The position numbers and the translations under genes were made by a program. This document shows, piece by piece, positions 1 to 5,110 of a DNA stretch of 5,358 bases. Within the stretch, counting starts at the first letter, position 1, and each line of letters begins with the position of its first letter. The notes under the pieces are model-generated. The model worked only from the letters and a program-made list of their open reading frames with translations. It was not told where the DNA came from and did not search any database. This stretch comes from Clostridia bacterium (GTDB taxonomy: Bacteria > Bacillota_A > Clostridia > Oscillospirales > CAG-272): contig JAFVYX010000183.1 in NCBI GenBank assembly GCA_017500625.1, forward strand, positions 1-5,358, read 5' to 3'.

Positions 1-2
1 AC

Positions 3-1154
3 TGGGAGGCGGCCGACCGCTTTGTGGGCGACGCTCCCTCGGCCCTCCGTCTCATTCTGCCCGAGTGCTACCTCGCCGAGCGCGGCGAGCGCGTGGGTGC
101 GATCAACGCCGCTATGGCCGCGCTCTCGGAGGGCGATTTCTTTAACGAGCACAAAAATGCCGTTCTGTACCTTGAGCGCACCTGTCCCGACGGGCGCGTG
201 CGCCGCGGTCTTGTCGGCAAGATCGACCTCGAATGCTACGGCTACGGCGCGACCGACACCCTGCCGATCCGCGCGACCGAGGGCACGGTGCTGGACCGCA
301 TTCCCCCGCGCGTGGAGATCCGCCGCGATGCGCCGCTGGAGCTGCCGCACGTGATGCTCCTCATCGACGACCGCGAGGGGCGCGTCATCGAGGGCATCGC
401 CGCGAAGACCCGTGGAGACGAGGTGTACCGTTTTCCGCTGATGGCGGGGGGCGGCTCGGTGCGCGGCGTGCGCCTGACGGACGACGAGGTGGCCGCGATC
501 GACCGTGAGCTTTGCCGCCTCGCCTCGCCCGAGGAGCAAAGAGCAAAGTACGGCACCGAGGGGCCCTGCCTCCTCTTTGCCGTGGGGGACGGCAACCACT
601 CGCTGGCCACGGCCAAGGCGATCTACGAGGAGCTGAAGACAAGGATCGGGGCCGAGGCCGCCGCCCGCCACCCCGCGCGCTACGCGCTTTGCGAGGTGGT
701 CAACCTGCACGATGCGGCGCTGGACTTTGAGCCGATCTACCGCGTGGTGATGAACACCGAGCCCGAGGCCCTGCTCTCGGCCCTTACCGCTTACACCGAG
801 GCACACGGCGATGCGACCCTGCCGAAGCAGGAGTTCACCGCAGTGACGAAAAACGGCCGCCGCACCCTCTCGCTCCCTGCCCTGCACGTTCAGCCCGTGG
901 GCACCCTGCAGGCCTTCCTTGACGACTACCTGAAATCGCACCCCGAGTGCGAGGTGGACTACATTCACGACGAGAGCTCGCTTTGCGCCCTGGCCGCAAA
1001 AGAGAACTCGATCGGCTTCCTCTTCCGCGGTATGGAAAAGGCCGACCTCTTCCCCGCCGTGGCGGCCGCAGGCCCCCTGCCCCGCAAGACCTTCTCGATG
1101 GGCCACGCGCGCGACAAGCGCTATTATCTCGAGGCGCGGAGGATCCGTCCTTGA
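3..1154 (+). CDS. DUF1015 family protein, 5' end cut by the window
   Basis: Recognised as the DUF1015 family, whose biochemical role I cannot state with confidence. Frame 3 is open from the first bases, and the sequence before the GTG at 24 (WEAADRFVGDAPSALRLILPE) already matches the family. The real start is therefore outside the window and the GTG is internal. What remains is 383 residues. Landmarks are the N-terminal LILPECYLAE stretch, the glycine/asparagine motif GDGNHSLATAK (585-617), which resembles the family's conserved G-x-x-H-x-x-A block, and the C-terminal LPRKTFSMGHARDKRYYLEAR, a typical family ending. No membrane segment or signal peptide is seen, so it is probably cytoplasmic. 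GC is high (45 of 60 bases in 241-300). Its stop TGA overlaps the TTG start of the next gene, so the two are very likely co-transcribed and translationally coupled. From memory, clostridial members often lie near serine-biosynthesis genes; nothing here tests that. Confidence 0.85.
   Translation, partial: WEAADRFVGDAPSALRLILPECYLAERGERVGAINAAMAALSEGDFFNEHKNAVLYLERTCPDGRVRRGLVGKIDLECYGYGATDTLPIRATEGTVLDRIPPRVEIRRDAPLELPHVMLLIDDREGRVIEGIAAKTRGDEVYRFPLMAGGGSVRGVRLTDDEVAAIDRELCRLASPEEQRAKYGTEGPCLLFAVGDGNHSLATAKAIYEELKTRIGAEAAARHPARYALCEVVNLHDAALDFEPIYRVVMNTEPEALLSALTAYTEAHGDATLPKQEFTAVTKNGRRTLSLPALHVQPVGTLQAFLDDYLKSHPECEVDYIHDESSLCALAAKENSIGFLFRGMEKADLFPAVAAAGPLPRKTFSMGHARDKRYYLEARRIRP
1138..1153 (+). 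promoter_or_regulatory. Ribosome binding site deciding a TTG start
   Basis: GGAGG at 1138-1142 lies 8 nt before TTG at 1151-1153, inside the end of the DUF1015 gene. The TTG overlaps the upstream stop as TTGA (1151-1154). No ATG or GTG with a better-placed Shine-Dalgarno sequence exists near the start of this frame, so the TTG is the best initiation codon. Confidence 0.7.
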
Positions 1155-1498
1155 GGTGGGCGCCCGTCCTGCGCGTTCTCCGTGGGCTTCTTGTTGGCCT
1201 TGCCTTTTACACCGTGTACAGCGTTCTTGTGGCGCTGGGTGCTAACTGGATCTTCTGGGTGTATCTTGTGCTATGCTCGGTGAGCGCCGTCGTTTACGTT
1301 ATGGGCACGCGGGGCAACCTTACGGGAATGCCCGAGGAGCCCCCGCCCACCTGGCCGAAGGGCACGTGGGAGGAATACCGTGAGCGCGTGGAGGGAACGC
1401 GGCGGCGCCTTGCCTTTTTGCCCGTCATTTTTGTGGGCACGGCGGTGACGCTGGTGCTGGACGCCGTGTGGCTCTTTCTCCTTGAGGGGAGGATATGA
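1151..1498 (+). CDS. Small three-helix membrane protein, uncharacterised (115 aa)
   Basis: I do not recognise a named family. Starting at TTG 1151, the product has three hydrophobic segments at about residues 9-29, 33-52 and 88-111. Between helices 2 and 3 is a hydrophilic loop with a proline run and a basic/acidic stretch (PEEPPPTWPKGTWEEYRERV, then EGTRRR). It probably sits in the cytoplasmic membrane. The reading frame continues upstream as an antisense-like shadow of DUF1015, but the ribosome binding site and TTGA overlap fix the start. Codon use and GC match DUF1015, so this is native DNA. The stop TGA at 1496-1498 abuts the 22-bp hairpin. A diverged copy of its last 19 codons recurs at 3396-3455. 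Being a coding gene is well supported by helix pattern, coupling and the conserved tail copy; the function is unknown. Confidence 0.72.
   Translation: MRWAPVLRVLRGLLVGLAFYTVYSVLVALGANWIFWVYLVLCSVSAVVYVMGTRGNLTGMPEEPPPTWPKGTWEEYRERVEGTRRRLAFLPVIFVGTAVTLVLDAVWLFLLEGRI
1439..1498 (+). repeat. Direct repeat, left copy (3' end of the 115-aa gene)
   Basis: These 60 bases align without gaps to 3396-3455 at an offset of 1957. By hand count 50 of 60 bases match, and 42 of 47 in the first part (1439-1485). The match ends abruptly upstream of 1438. The copy encodes TAVTLVLDAVWLFLLEGRI and its stop. Confidence 0.85.
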
Positions 1499-1555
1499 AT
1501 TGAAAAGCTCCCACAAACCGAGCGGTTGGTTTGTGGGAGCTTTTCAATTTTTCAA
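1498..1555. terminator. Long perfect hairpin, probable bidirectional terminator
   Basis: Bases 1498-1519 are exactly complementary to 1528-1549, a 22-bp perfect stem with an 8-nt loop. The core is GCTCCCACAAACC and its complement, flanked by A-rich and T-rich ends. On the plus strand it is followed by a T-rich run (TTTTCAATTTTTC). It lies between the 115-aa gene and the convergent HTH gene, so it can serve both. The T-tract is interrupted by CAA, so efficiency is uncertain. It begins on the last base of the 115-aa gene's stop codon and marks the left edge of the AT-rich block. Confidence 0.75.
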
Positions 1556-1597
1556 TTCACCATAACAGAAAGTGCGGGAGATGCTTGCACGTCCTTT

Positions 1598-1897
1598 TTA
1601 TTTTCCATGGCCATTCCCCAAGCGGAGATCCTCCACAATCGCTTTTATATGTGTAACCTGAGTATCGGTAAGACCTTTGGTATCTATGGGATTATCCTGA
1701 CATCTTCCAAGCATAAAATCTGTCGTGGTCTCAAAAAAATCAGACAAACGCTCCAGCATCTCAATTGAGGGCAAAACATTGTCATTCTCCCAATTGGAAA
1801 CACATTGCTTCGTGACTCCCATAATCTTGGAAAATTGTACTTGATTCAGCCCGCGTTGAATGCGAAGCTCCTTGATTCTCTCGTTCAATCTTGCCAT
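1598..1897 (-). CDS. XRE-family HTH transcriptional regulator (99 aa)
   Basis: This is a small DNA-binding regulator of the XRE/Cro-CI type (HTH_3). Residues about 6-62 form the five-helix domain: helix 2 and 3 are carried by RGLNQVQFSKIMGVTKQCVSNWENDN, with the typical Q-x-x-F/LA...GV-x...S-x-W-E-x-x pattern, followed by PSIEMLERLSDFFETTTDFMLGR. The tail (residues 66-99) is short and predicted helical, with no recognisable sensor domain, so any signal or partner is unknown. The start ATG at 1895-1897 is preceded by AGAGG (1912-1908) with a 10-nt gap. It is divergent from the 463-aa membrane protein gene across 116 bp and the two promoters nearly overlap. Such regulators commonly repress their own and the neighbouring gene; that role is inferred here. 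Codon use is AT-richer than the flanking genes. The fold is secure, the target is not proven. Confidence 0.9.
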   Translation of the reverse strand: MARLNERIKELRIQRGLNQVQFSKIMGVTKQCVSNWENDNVLPSIEMLERLSDFFETTTDFMLGRCQDNPIDTKGLTDTQVTHIKAIVEDLRLGNGHGK

Positions 1898-1933
1898 AGC
1901 ATCGGCACCTCTATCGTCAAAAAATACAATACT

Positions 1934-1962
1934 ATTATAAATTTATTGTTGACATCAGAAAA
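1934..1962 (-). promoter_or_regulatory. Likely promoter of the HTH regulator
   Basis: On the minus strand a perfect TATAAT occupies 1939-1934. The -35 position, with a 17-nt spacer, is TTTTCT (1962-1957), a weak match. Transcription would start near 1927, giving a leader of about 30 nt that contains the AGAGG site. The -35 region overlaps the spacer of the opposing promoter. Confidence 0.5.
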
Positions 1963-1977
1963 ATACTATGGTATACT
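1949..1977 (+). promoter_or_regulatory. Strong sigma-A-type promoter of the 463-aa membrane protein gene
   Basis: TTGACA at 1949-1954, a 17-nt spacer, and TATACT at 1972-1977 form a near-consensus vegetative promoter. Transcription would begin near 1984, giving a leader of about 30 nt before the ATG at 2014. Confidence 0.8.
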
Positions 1978-1989
1978 AATAATTGACAT
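1949..1989. promoter_or_regulatory. Candidate operator region
   Basis: The 7-mer TTGACAT occurs twice in direct orientation, at 1949-1955 (the -35 element) and 1983-1989 (at the expected transcription start). Between them an inverted repeat ATAC-N4-GTAT spans 1963-1974 and overlaps the -10 element. Such repeats could bind the adjacent HTH protein; this is inference from position only. Confidence 0.3.
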
Positions 1990-1997
1990 TTTGTGAG

Positions 1998-2016
1998 AAA
2001 GGATGCTTTCACTATG
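1998..2016 (+). promoter_or_regulatory. Ribosome binding site deciding the ATG at 2014
   Basis: AAAGGA at 1998-2003 lies 10 nt before ATG 2014-2016. An upstream in-frame GTG at 1993 would sit only about 9 nt after the predicted transcription start with no ribosome binding site before it, and the ATG at 2003 is out of frame. A second in-frame ATG at 2020 is possible but more distant. Confidence 0.6.
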
Positions 2017-3405
2017 ACGATGCCTCAAGGAACTCTGTCTTTTTTTACTCCGCGTACCATTACTCTACTTGATACCACTTATATAAAGAGGCGTAGAGTT
2101 TTGGGAAGTCTTCTTTATACCATTGTCGCCATTCTCGGAATTATTCTCTTCTTGATGCCGGTCGGGAAAATCGGAAACGTAAGCATCGGTAGCGGACTTC
2201 GTGTTCTGATCGACAGTATTAAGCTGTTCTTTGAAAAAACCGAGGGTCTCAGCGCGAGCTCTCAAGAGCTTCGGGGCTTTCTTCTCCCGCTGTTCGCTTT
2301 TTTAATTCTTTTTATTTTGAATTCCTTAATGGGGGCTATAATAACCCCCCTCGCTACCGCCCCCGAAACCTGCAACGCCGGATTTCCTCAATGGCTTTTT
2401 TCCTTGGGAAAAACGATTCTTGGTATCGTGTACCTCATTTATATAAAATGGCTTTCGGAGTATTACGCCCTCTCGGCGGTGACTCTTTATGCGTTCCCCT
2501 TGTGCATTATTCCCTCTGTCGCTATACGAATTTCGGACCTCCTATATTTCAAAAAACACTCATTGGAAAGTGAAGAAGGAGACCTTTACCGCATCGATTC
2601 CTTGCCTGTTAAGCAATGGATCGGTCATGCTGTAGAATATCTGCTTGTTCCCATTATTCTGATGGCCGCATTATTTGTTCCAGTAAAATACAATGTGCTT
2701 ACAAGGTATTCAACACTTCCTACGGCAAGGGTGGGCGCCACAGAGCTCTCTCCTTTTGTTGGAGAATGGAAAACGTCAATTACCATTTCCAACGACCAGG
2801 GACTTGACATTTCGGTTTCCCCCAATAACACCGCACCTTGGACGGAAATTGGCACCAACTATCGCTACTATACTGCCAAGATTTCCGATCTCAAACAAGA
2901 AATGAACAAGCTTTTTCCTGAAGAAAACAGCAAAGAGGGGCTTGAAAAATACGCCAAGCAATGGGAAGAATTGAACCAAAATATCCAAGACCTTGAAAAA
3001 GCACTTGATCATCTCCCCACCAATAAAACTACGGTCACCAGCGATCGAGACGATACCATTTTTCTGGAAACCGTAAGAATTACAAGCATTACCTATGACG
3101 CCAACACCTCCTTCCACAATGCAGACGGACACAAGTGGGGTTATGACGGCGTTACTTTAGGGAATACGCTGTTTTGCAGCGAAAGCATTGTTATCGACAC
3201 AACCCTAACAACCGAAACCGATTTCACCGCCGCTCTTATCAAAGCAATCGTGACATACCGTGACGGAAGTTATAAGATCTCCTTGATCCGCCCGGAAAAT
3301 GCCCTTGAATTGAATAATGCCTCCGCAGGTACCCATACGCTACTTTTCTCGGATGAATGGGGAGAATACGAGGCCACCATTCAAATAATGGCACCACGGC
3401 CATAA
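2014..3405 (+). CDS. Unrecognised five-helix membrane protein with large C-terminal extracytoplasmic domain (463 aa)
   Basis: I recognise no family. Five hydrophobic segments lie at about residues 30-50, 88-112, 127-146, 150-172 and 206-226. Basic residues (KRRR at 25-28, KYNV after helix 5) and the helix count suggest a cytoplasmic N-terminus and an exported C-terminal half. Residues about 230-463 are soluble: a beta-rich stretch, a charged, probably coiled-coil segment (about 287-334, KISDLKQEMNKL through LNQNIQDLEKALDHL), and a final beta-rich part whose end (GTHTLLFSDEWGEYEATIQI) resembles the last strands of an Ig-like domain. There are only three cysteines and no catalytic motif that I can see. 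The gene has its own strong promoter and faces an HTH gene, so regulated expression is likely. Codon use is AT-richer than the flanks. The last residues (PRP) and the stop at 3403-3405 fall in the duplicated tail of another gene, so the natural C-terminus may be slightly altered. A sensor, immunity or envelope role is possible, but none is demonstrated. Confidence 0.8.
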   Translation: MTMPQGTLSFFTPRTITLLDTTYIKRRRVLGSLLYTIVAILGIILFLMPVGKIGNVSIGSGLRVLIDSIKLFFEKTEGLSASSQELRGFLLPLFAFLILFILNSLMGAIITPLATAPETCNAGFPQWLFSLGKTILGIVYLIYIKWLSEYYALSAVTLYAFPLCIIPSVAIRISDLLYFKKHSLESEEGDLYRIDSLPVKQWIGHAVEYLLVPIILMAALFVPVKYNVLTRYSTLPTARVGATELSPFVGEWKTSITISNDQGLDISVSPNNTAPWTEIGTNYRYYTAKISDLKQEMNKLFPEENSKEGLEKYAKQWEELNQNIQDLEKALDHLPTNKTTVTSDRDDTIFLETVRITSITYDANTSFHNADGHKWGYDGVTLGNTLFCSESIVIDTTLTTETDFTAALIKAIVTYRDGSYKISLIRPENALELNNASAGTHTLLFSDEWGEYEATIQIMAPRP

Positions 3406-3455
3406 CGCTGGCGCTGGACGCCGTTTGGCTCTTTCTCCTTGACGGTGTGATATAA
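3396..3455 (+). pseudogene. Orphan tail of a second copy of the 115-aa membrane protein gene
   Basis: In frame 3 this encodes TAITLALDAVWLFLLDGVI and a TAA stop, matching 15 of 19 residues of the intact gene's C-terminus (1439-1498). Changes are conservative (V/I, V/A, E/D) or silent except R/V, and the stop differs (TAA against TGA). It therefore looks like a formerly functional homologue or allele rather than a fresh copying error. The upstream 96 codons are missing and replaced by the end of the 463-aa gene, which reads 10 bases into it in another frame. It has no start codon or ribosome binding site and is not expected to make a protein. Confidence 0.75.
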
Positions 3456-3465
3456 GCTGTCACAT

Positions 3466-3497
3466 AAAAAAAGCAGACACGGTGTGTCTGCTTTTTT
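3466..3497. terminator. Bidirectional intrinsic terminator
   Basis: GCAGACAC (3473-3480) pairs with GTGTCTGC (3484-3491) around a 3-nt loop. Seven A precede and six T follow, so the hairpin has a U-tract in either direction. It lies between the plus-strand tail copy and the stop of the minus-strand transporter gene, and would end both the island's membrane-protein transcript and the rlmH-transporter operon. Confidence 0.9.
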
Positions 3498-3499
3498 AT

Positions 3500-4396
3500 T
3501 CAGATGCTAAGCAGCACCACGGCGGTGGCGCCGAGGGCGAGGCCGAGAAGCTGGCGGCGCTCAAACCTCTCGCGGAAGAGGAACACGGCGAGAAGGAAGG
3601 AGCCGAGACTTTTAAGGACGGCGCCGATAGGCCCCGAATAGGAGACGTTGACACCGATCTGAAGCATCAGGATCTGCAAAAGGTTGGTGGCGCCGTTGGA
3701 AAGCCCCGCCACGGTGGCAAAGGGAGCGCCCTTTTTGAAGATGCCCCAGCAATCGCGCTTGTCACGCACGATGCCGACGACGAAGAGCAAGAGCGCCGAA
3801 AAGCCGAGGCAGACGATCATAAACTCGTTGTTGTAGGCGCTCGCATAGAGATCCTGCTGGTACATACGGACGATGCTGAAGCCCGCCGCCGCAAAGACCG
3901 AATAGGCAATGGCAAACAGCCAACGGAACGTGACCTTCTTTTTCTCGGTCGGCGCCTCCTCGGGGTTCTTCTTGCGGAGCAAAAAGATCGACACCGCGAT
4001 GATCGCAAAGCCGCACCAGGTAAGAAGCCCCGCCGCCTCACCGCGGAAGATGAGGCCGTAGGCCACCGTAAGAACGAGGGAATAGGAGAGAATGAGGTTG
4101 GAGAGGGCGTACGAGCCCCACTGCACGGCGAGGTAGGTCATCAGCGACGCCGAGGCGTAAAGAAAGCCGCCGAGAAGGCCGAACAGCACGATCGGCCAGG
4201 AAAACTCAAACCCGACGCCGCCAAAGCTCTCGATCGCTTCGCGAATGACGAACACGAGCATCGAAAAGAGCGAGACGAGCGCCGTAAAGAAGAAGCCGCC
4301 CTTCTCGTGCTTGCGGTTGTAGAGCTTGATCATCACGCCCTCGGAAAGGCCCGTGGCGGTGGACAGAAGAAGGAACGGCAACGCTAAAAAGAACAT
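3500..4396 (-). CDS. EamA/DMT-superfamily membrane transporter (298 aa)
   Basis: This is a drug/metabolite-transporter superfamily permease of the cytoplasmic membrane; the substrate cannot be told. The 298 residues show about ten hydrophobic helices in two repeats (about 1-141 and 157-298) separated by a charged linker (RKKNPEEAPTEKKK). The EamA signatures appear at the end of each half: LIFRGEAAGLLTWCGFAIIA (about 115-134), and the run from FRERFERRQLLGLALG to the C-terminus, where a conserved acidic residue precedes a Gly-rich last helix. Length matches the family. The ATG at 4396-4394 has AGGGAG (4408-4403) six bases upstream. The rlmH stop is only 13 bases before the start, so it is the second gene of an operon. 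Its stop abuts the terminator at 3466-3497. GC-rich codon use matches the chromosome. Confidence 0.88.
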   Translation of the reverse strand: MFFLALPFLLLSTATGLSEGVMIKLYNRKHEKGGFFFTALVSLFSMLVFVIREAIESFGGVGFEFSWPIVLFGLLGGFLYASASLMTYLAVQWGSYALSNLILSYSLVLTVAYGLIFRGEAAGLLTWCGFAIIAVSIFLLRKKNPEEAPTEKKKVTFRWLFAIAYSVFAAAGFSIVRMYQQDLYASAYNNEFMIVCLGFSALLLFVVGIVRDKRDCWGIFKKGAPFATVAGLSNGATNLLQILMLQIGVNVSYSGPIGAVLKSLGSFLLAVFLFRERFERRQLLGLALGATAVVLLSI

Positions 4397-4409
4397 GGCG
4401 GTCTCCCTT

Positions 4410-4889
4410 TTACTTGTGGTATTTTTTACCGTGAAGAATGGTGAAGGAGCGATAGAGGATCTCCATAAGGAGAGGACGCATCAGCTGATGGGGAAAGGTG
4501 AGGGCGCTGACCGAAAGGCGAAGGTCGGCGCGCTTTTTGACCTCGGGCGAAAGGCCGTGCGAGGAGCCGATGACAAGGCAGAGCTTGCCTGTGCGGTCGG
4601 CGGCGGCACCCAGCGTCTCGGCTAAGGCAGGAGAGTCCATCGTCTCCCCTTCCACGCACAGAGCCACGGTGTAGGCCCCCTCGGGCACGGCGGAAAGGAT
4701 CCGCGCCCCCTCGGCAGAAAGGGCGGCGGCCACGGCGGCGGGGCTTTCCTCATCGGAGATCCTTTCCTCCTTTAAGGTGATCTCCTCCACACGCGCAAAG
4801 GCGGAGAGGCGCTTTTTGTACTCGGCTACGGCCTCGGTAAGGTAGCGCTCCTTGAGCGTTCCCACGGTGATGACGGTCAGCTGTACCAT
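4410..4889 (-). CDS. rlmH: 23S rRNA (pseudouridine(1915)-N3)-methyltransferase RlmH (159 aa)
   Basis: RlmH is a small SPOUT-class enzyme that uses S-adenosylmethionine to methylate N3 of pseudouridine 1915 in helix 69 of 23S rRNA, on assembled 70S ribosomes. The start is MVQLTVITVGTLKERYL, the usual N-terminus. The SPOUT cofactor-binding part is seen in CLVIGSSHGLSPEVKKRADL, SALTFPHQLMRPLLMEILYR and the very C-terminal HGKKYHK, close to the family's F/LTFPHQLxR and PYHK motifs. The loop reads GSSHG where many members have GG-x-x-G, a mild variation. I chose the ATG at 4889-4887 because AGGAG (4900-4896) lies six bases before it and the resulting 159 aa is the normal RlmH length; an in-frame ATG at 4922 adds 11 atypical residues. 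It is first in an operon with the transporter downstream. Confidence 0.95.
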   Translation of the reverse strand: MVQLTVITVGTLKERYLTEAVAEYKKRLSAFARVEEITLKEERISDEESPAAVAAALSAEGARILSAVPEGAYTVALCVEGETMDSPALAETLGAAADRTGKLCLVIGSSHGLSPEVKKRADLRLSVSALTFPHQLMRPLLMEILYRSFTILHGKKYHK

Positions 4890-4913
4890 GGTCCTCTCCT
4901 TTTTGTATGGTTT

Positions 4914-4954
4914 TGTTTGCAAAAGGCGAGGCGCCTACCTCAATGCCGCAAACA
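4914..4954. repeat. Inverted repeat upstream of rlmH
   Basis: TGTTTGC (4914-4920) and GCAAACA (4948-4954) are perfectly complementary. Within them are smaller complementary pieces (GGC/GCC, GAGG/CCTC, and the palindrome AGGCGCCT). The right arm touches the predicted -10 of the rlmH promoter. It could be a protein-binding site or, if transcription starts further upstream, a leader hairpin. Confidence 0.4.
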
Positions 4955-4982
4955 GTATACACCTTTCGGGAACAAAAAGCAA
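4954..4982 (-). promoter_or_regulatory. Likely promoter of the rlmH-transporter operon
   Basis: On the minus strand TATACT occupies 4959-4954 and TTGCTT occupies 4982-4977, with a 17-nt spacer. The expected start is near 4947, giving a leader of about 57 nt to the rlmH ATG. Confidence 0.55.
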
Positions 4983-5024
4983 GAGAAACGGGGATTTTTT
5001 CTGTTCGCTTGATCTTATCCCCTC

Positions 5025-5053
5025 TTGATTTTTTTCCGTTTTTGCCTTATAAT
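5025..5053 (+). promoter_or_regulatory. Sigma-A-type promoter of the AllA-like gene
   Basis: TTGATT at 5025-5030, a 17-nt spacer and a perfect TATAAT at 5048-5053 make a good vegetative promoter. Transcription would start near 5060, about 50 nt before the ATG at 5111. It is divergent from the rlmH promoter; the 221-bp region between the two genes holds both promoters and the inverted repeat, and I see no other gene in it. Confidence 0.8.
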
Positions 5054-5110
5054 GGGTACGTAAGCCAAAATAGGCTCGAGCCCATCACGAATACCGAAAG
5101 GAGCTATCCT

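Larger units (their letters stand above)
1499..3395. other. Putative small genomic island bounded by duplicated gene ends
   Basis: This block separates two copies of the same gene 3' end and is visibly AT-richer than its surroundings (22 of 60 GC in 2041-2100, against 45 of 60 in 241-300). It carries a divergent pair, an HTH regulator and a 463-aa membrane protein, with their own promoters. No transposase, integrase, tRNA gene or clear terminal inverted repeats are seen. Acquisition by transfer is inferred from composition and the flanking duplication; the exact ends and mechanism are not determined. Confidence 0.55.

Noticed and set aside
242..616. Minus-strand open frames (242-616, 385-642) and plus-strand frames 22-354, 233-508 and 512-730 inside DUF1015
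   Set aside because: High GC leaves alternative frames open; their Arg/Ser/Pro/Ala-rich products lack motifs, and the DUF1015 frame accounts for the region.
1498..1549. The long hairpin as a terminal inverted repeat of an insertion sequence
   Set aside because: Both arms sit side by side rather than at opposite ends of the block, nothing similar is seen near 3395, and no transposase exists between them.
1526..1768. 80-codon plus-strand open frame antisense to the HTH gene
   Set aside because: It begins in the terminator hairpin, overlaps the HTH gene on the other strand, and has no family resemblance or ribosome binding site.
1993..2013. GTG at 1993 as start of the membrane protein gene
   Set aside because: It would lie about 9 nt after the predicted transcription start with no ribosome binding site, whereas ATG 2014 has AAAGGA ten bases before it.
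1560..3406. Shared 7-mer CCATAAC at 1560-1566 and 3400-3406 as a possible attachment core
   Set aside because: A 7-base match between two regions of about 100 bases is expected by chance roughly as often as not. It is not at equivalent positions of the duplicated tails, and no recombinase gene is present.
3482..4387. A 301-codon plus-strand open frame, very rich in charged residues and His
   Set aside because: It lies antisense over the whole transporter gene. Its charged composition is what reading hydrophobic GC-rich codons backwards produces, its start falls in the terminator stem, and it has no ribosome binding site. The opposite strand shows clear family motifs.
4890..4922. Upstream ATG adding 11 residues to RlmH
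   Set aside because: The added residues are not part of the family and overlap the ribosome binding site of the internal ATG, which gives the standard 159-aa protein.
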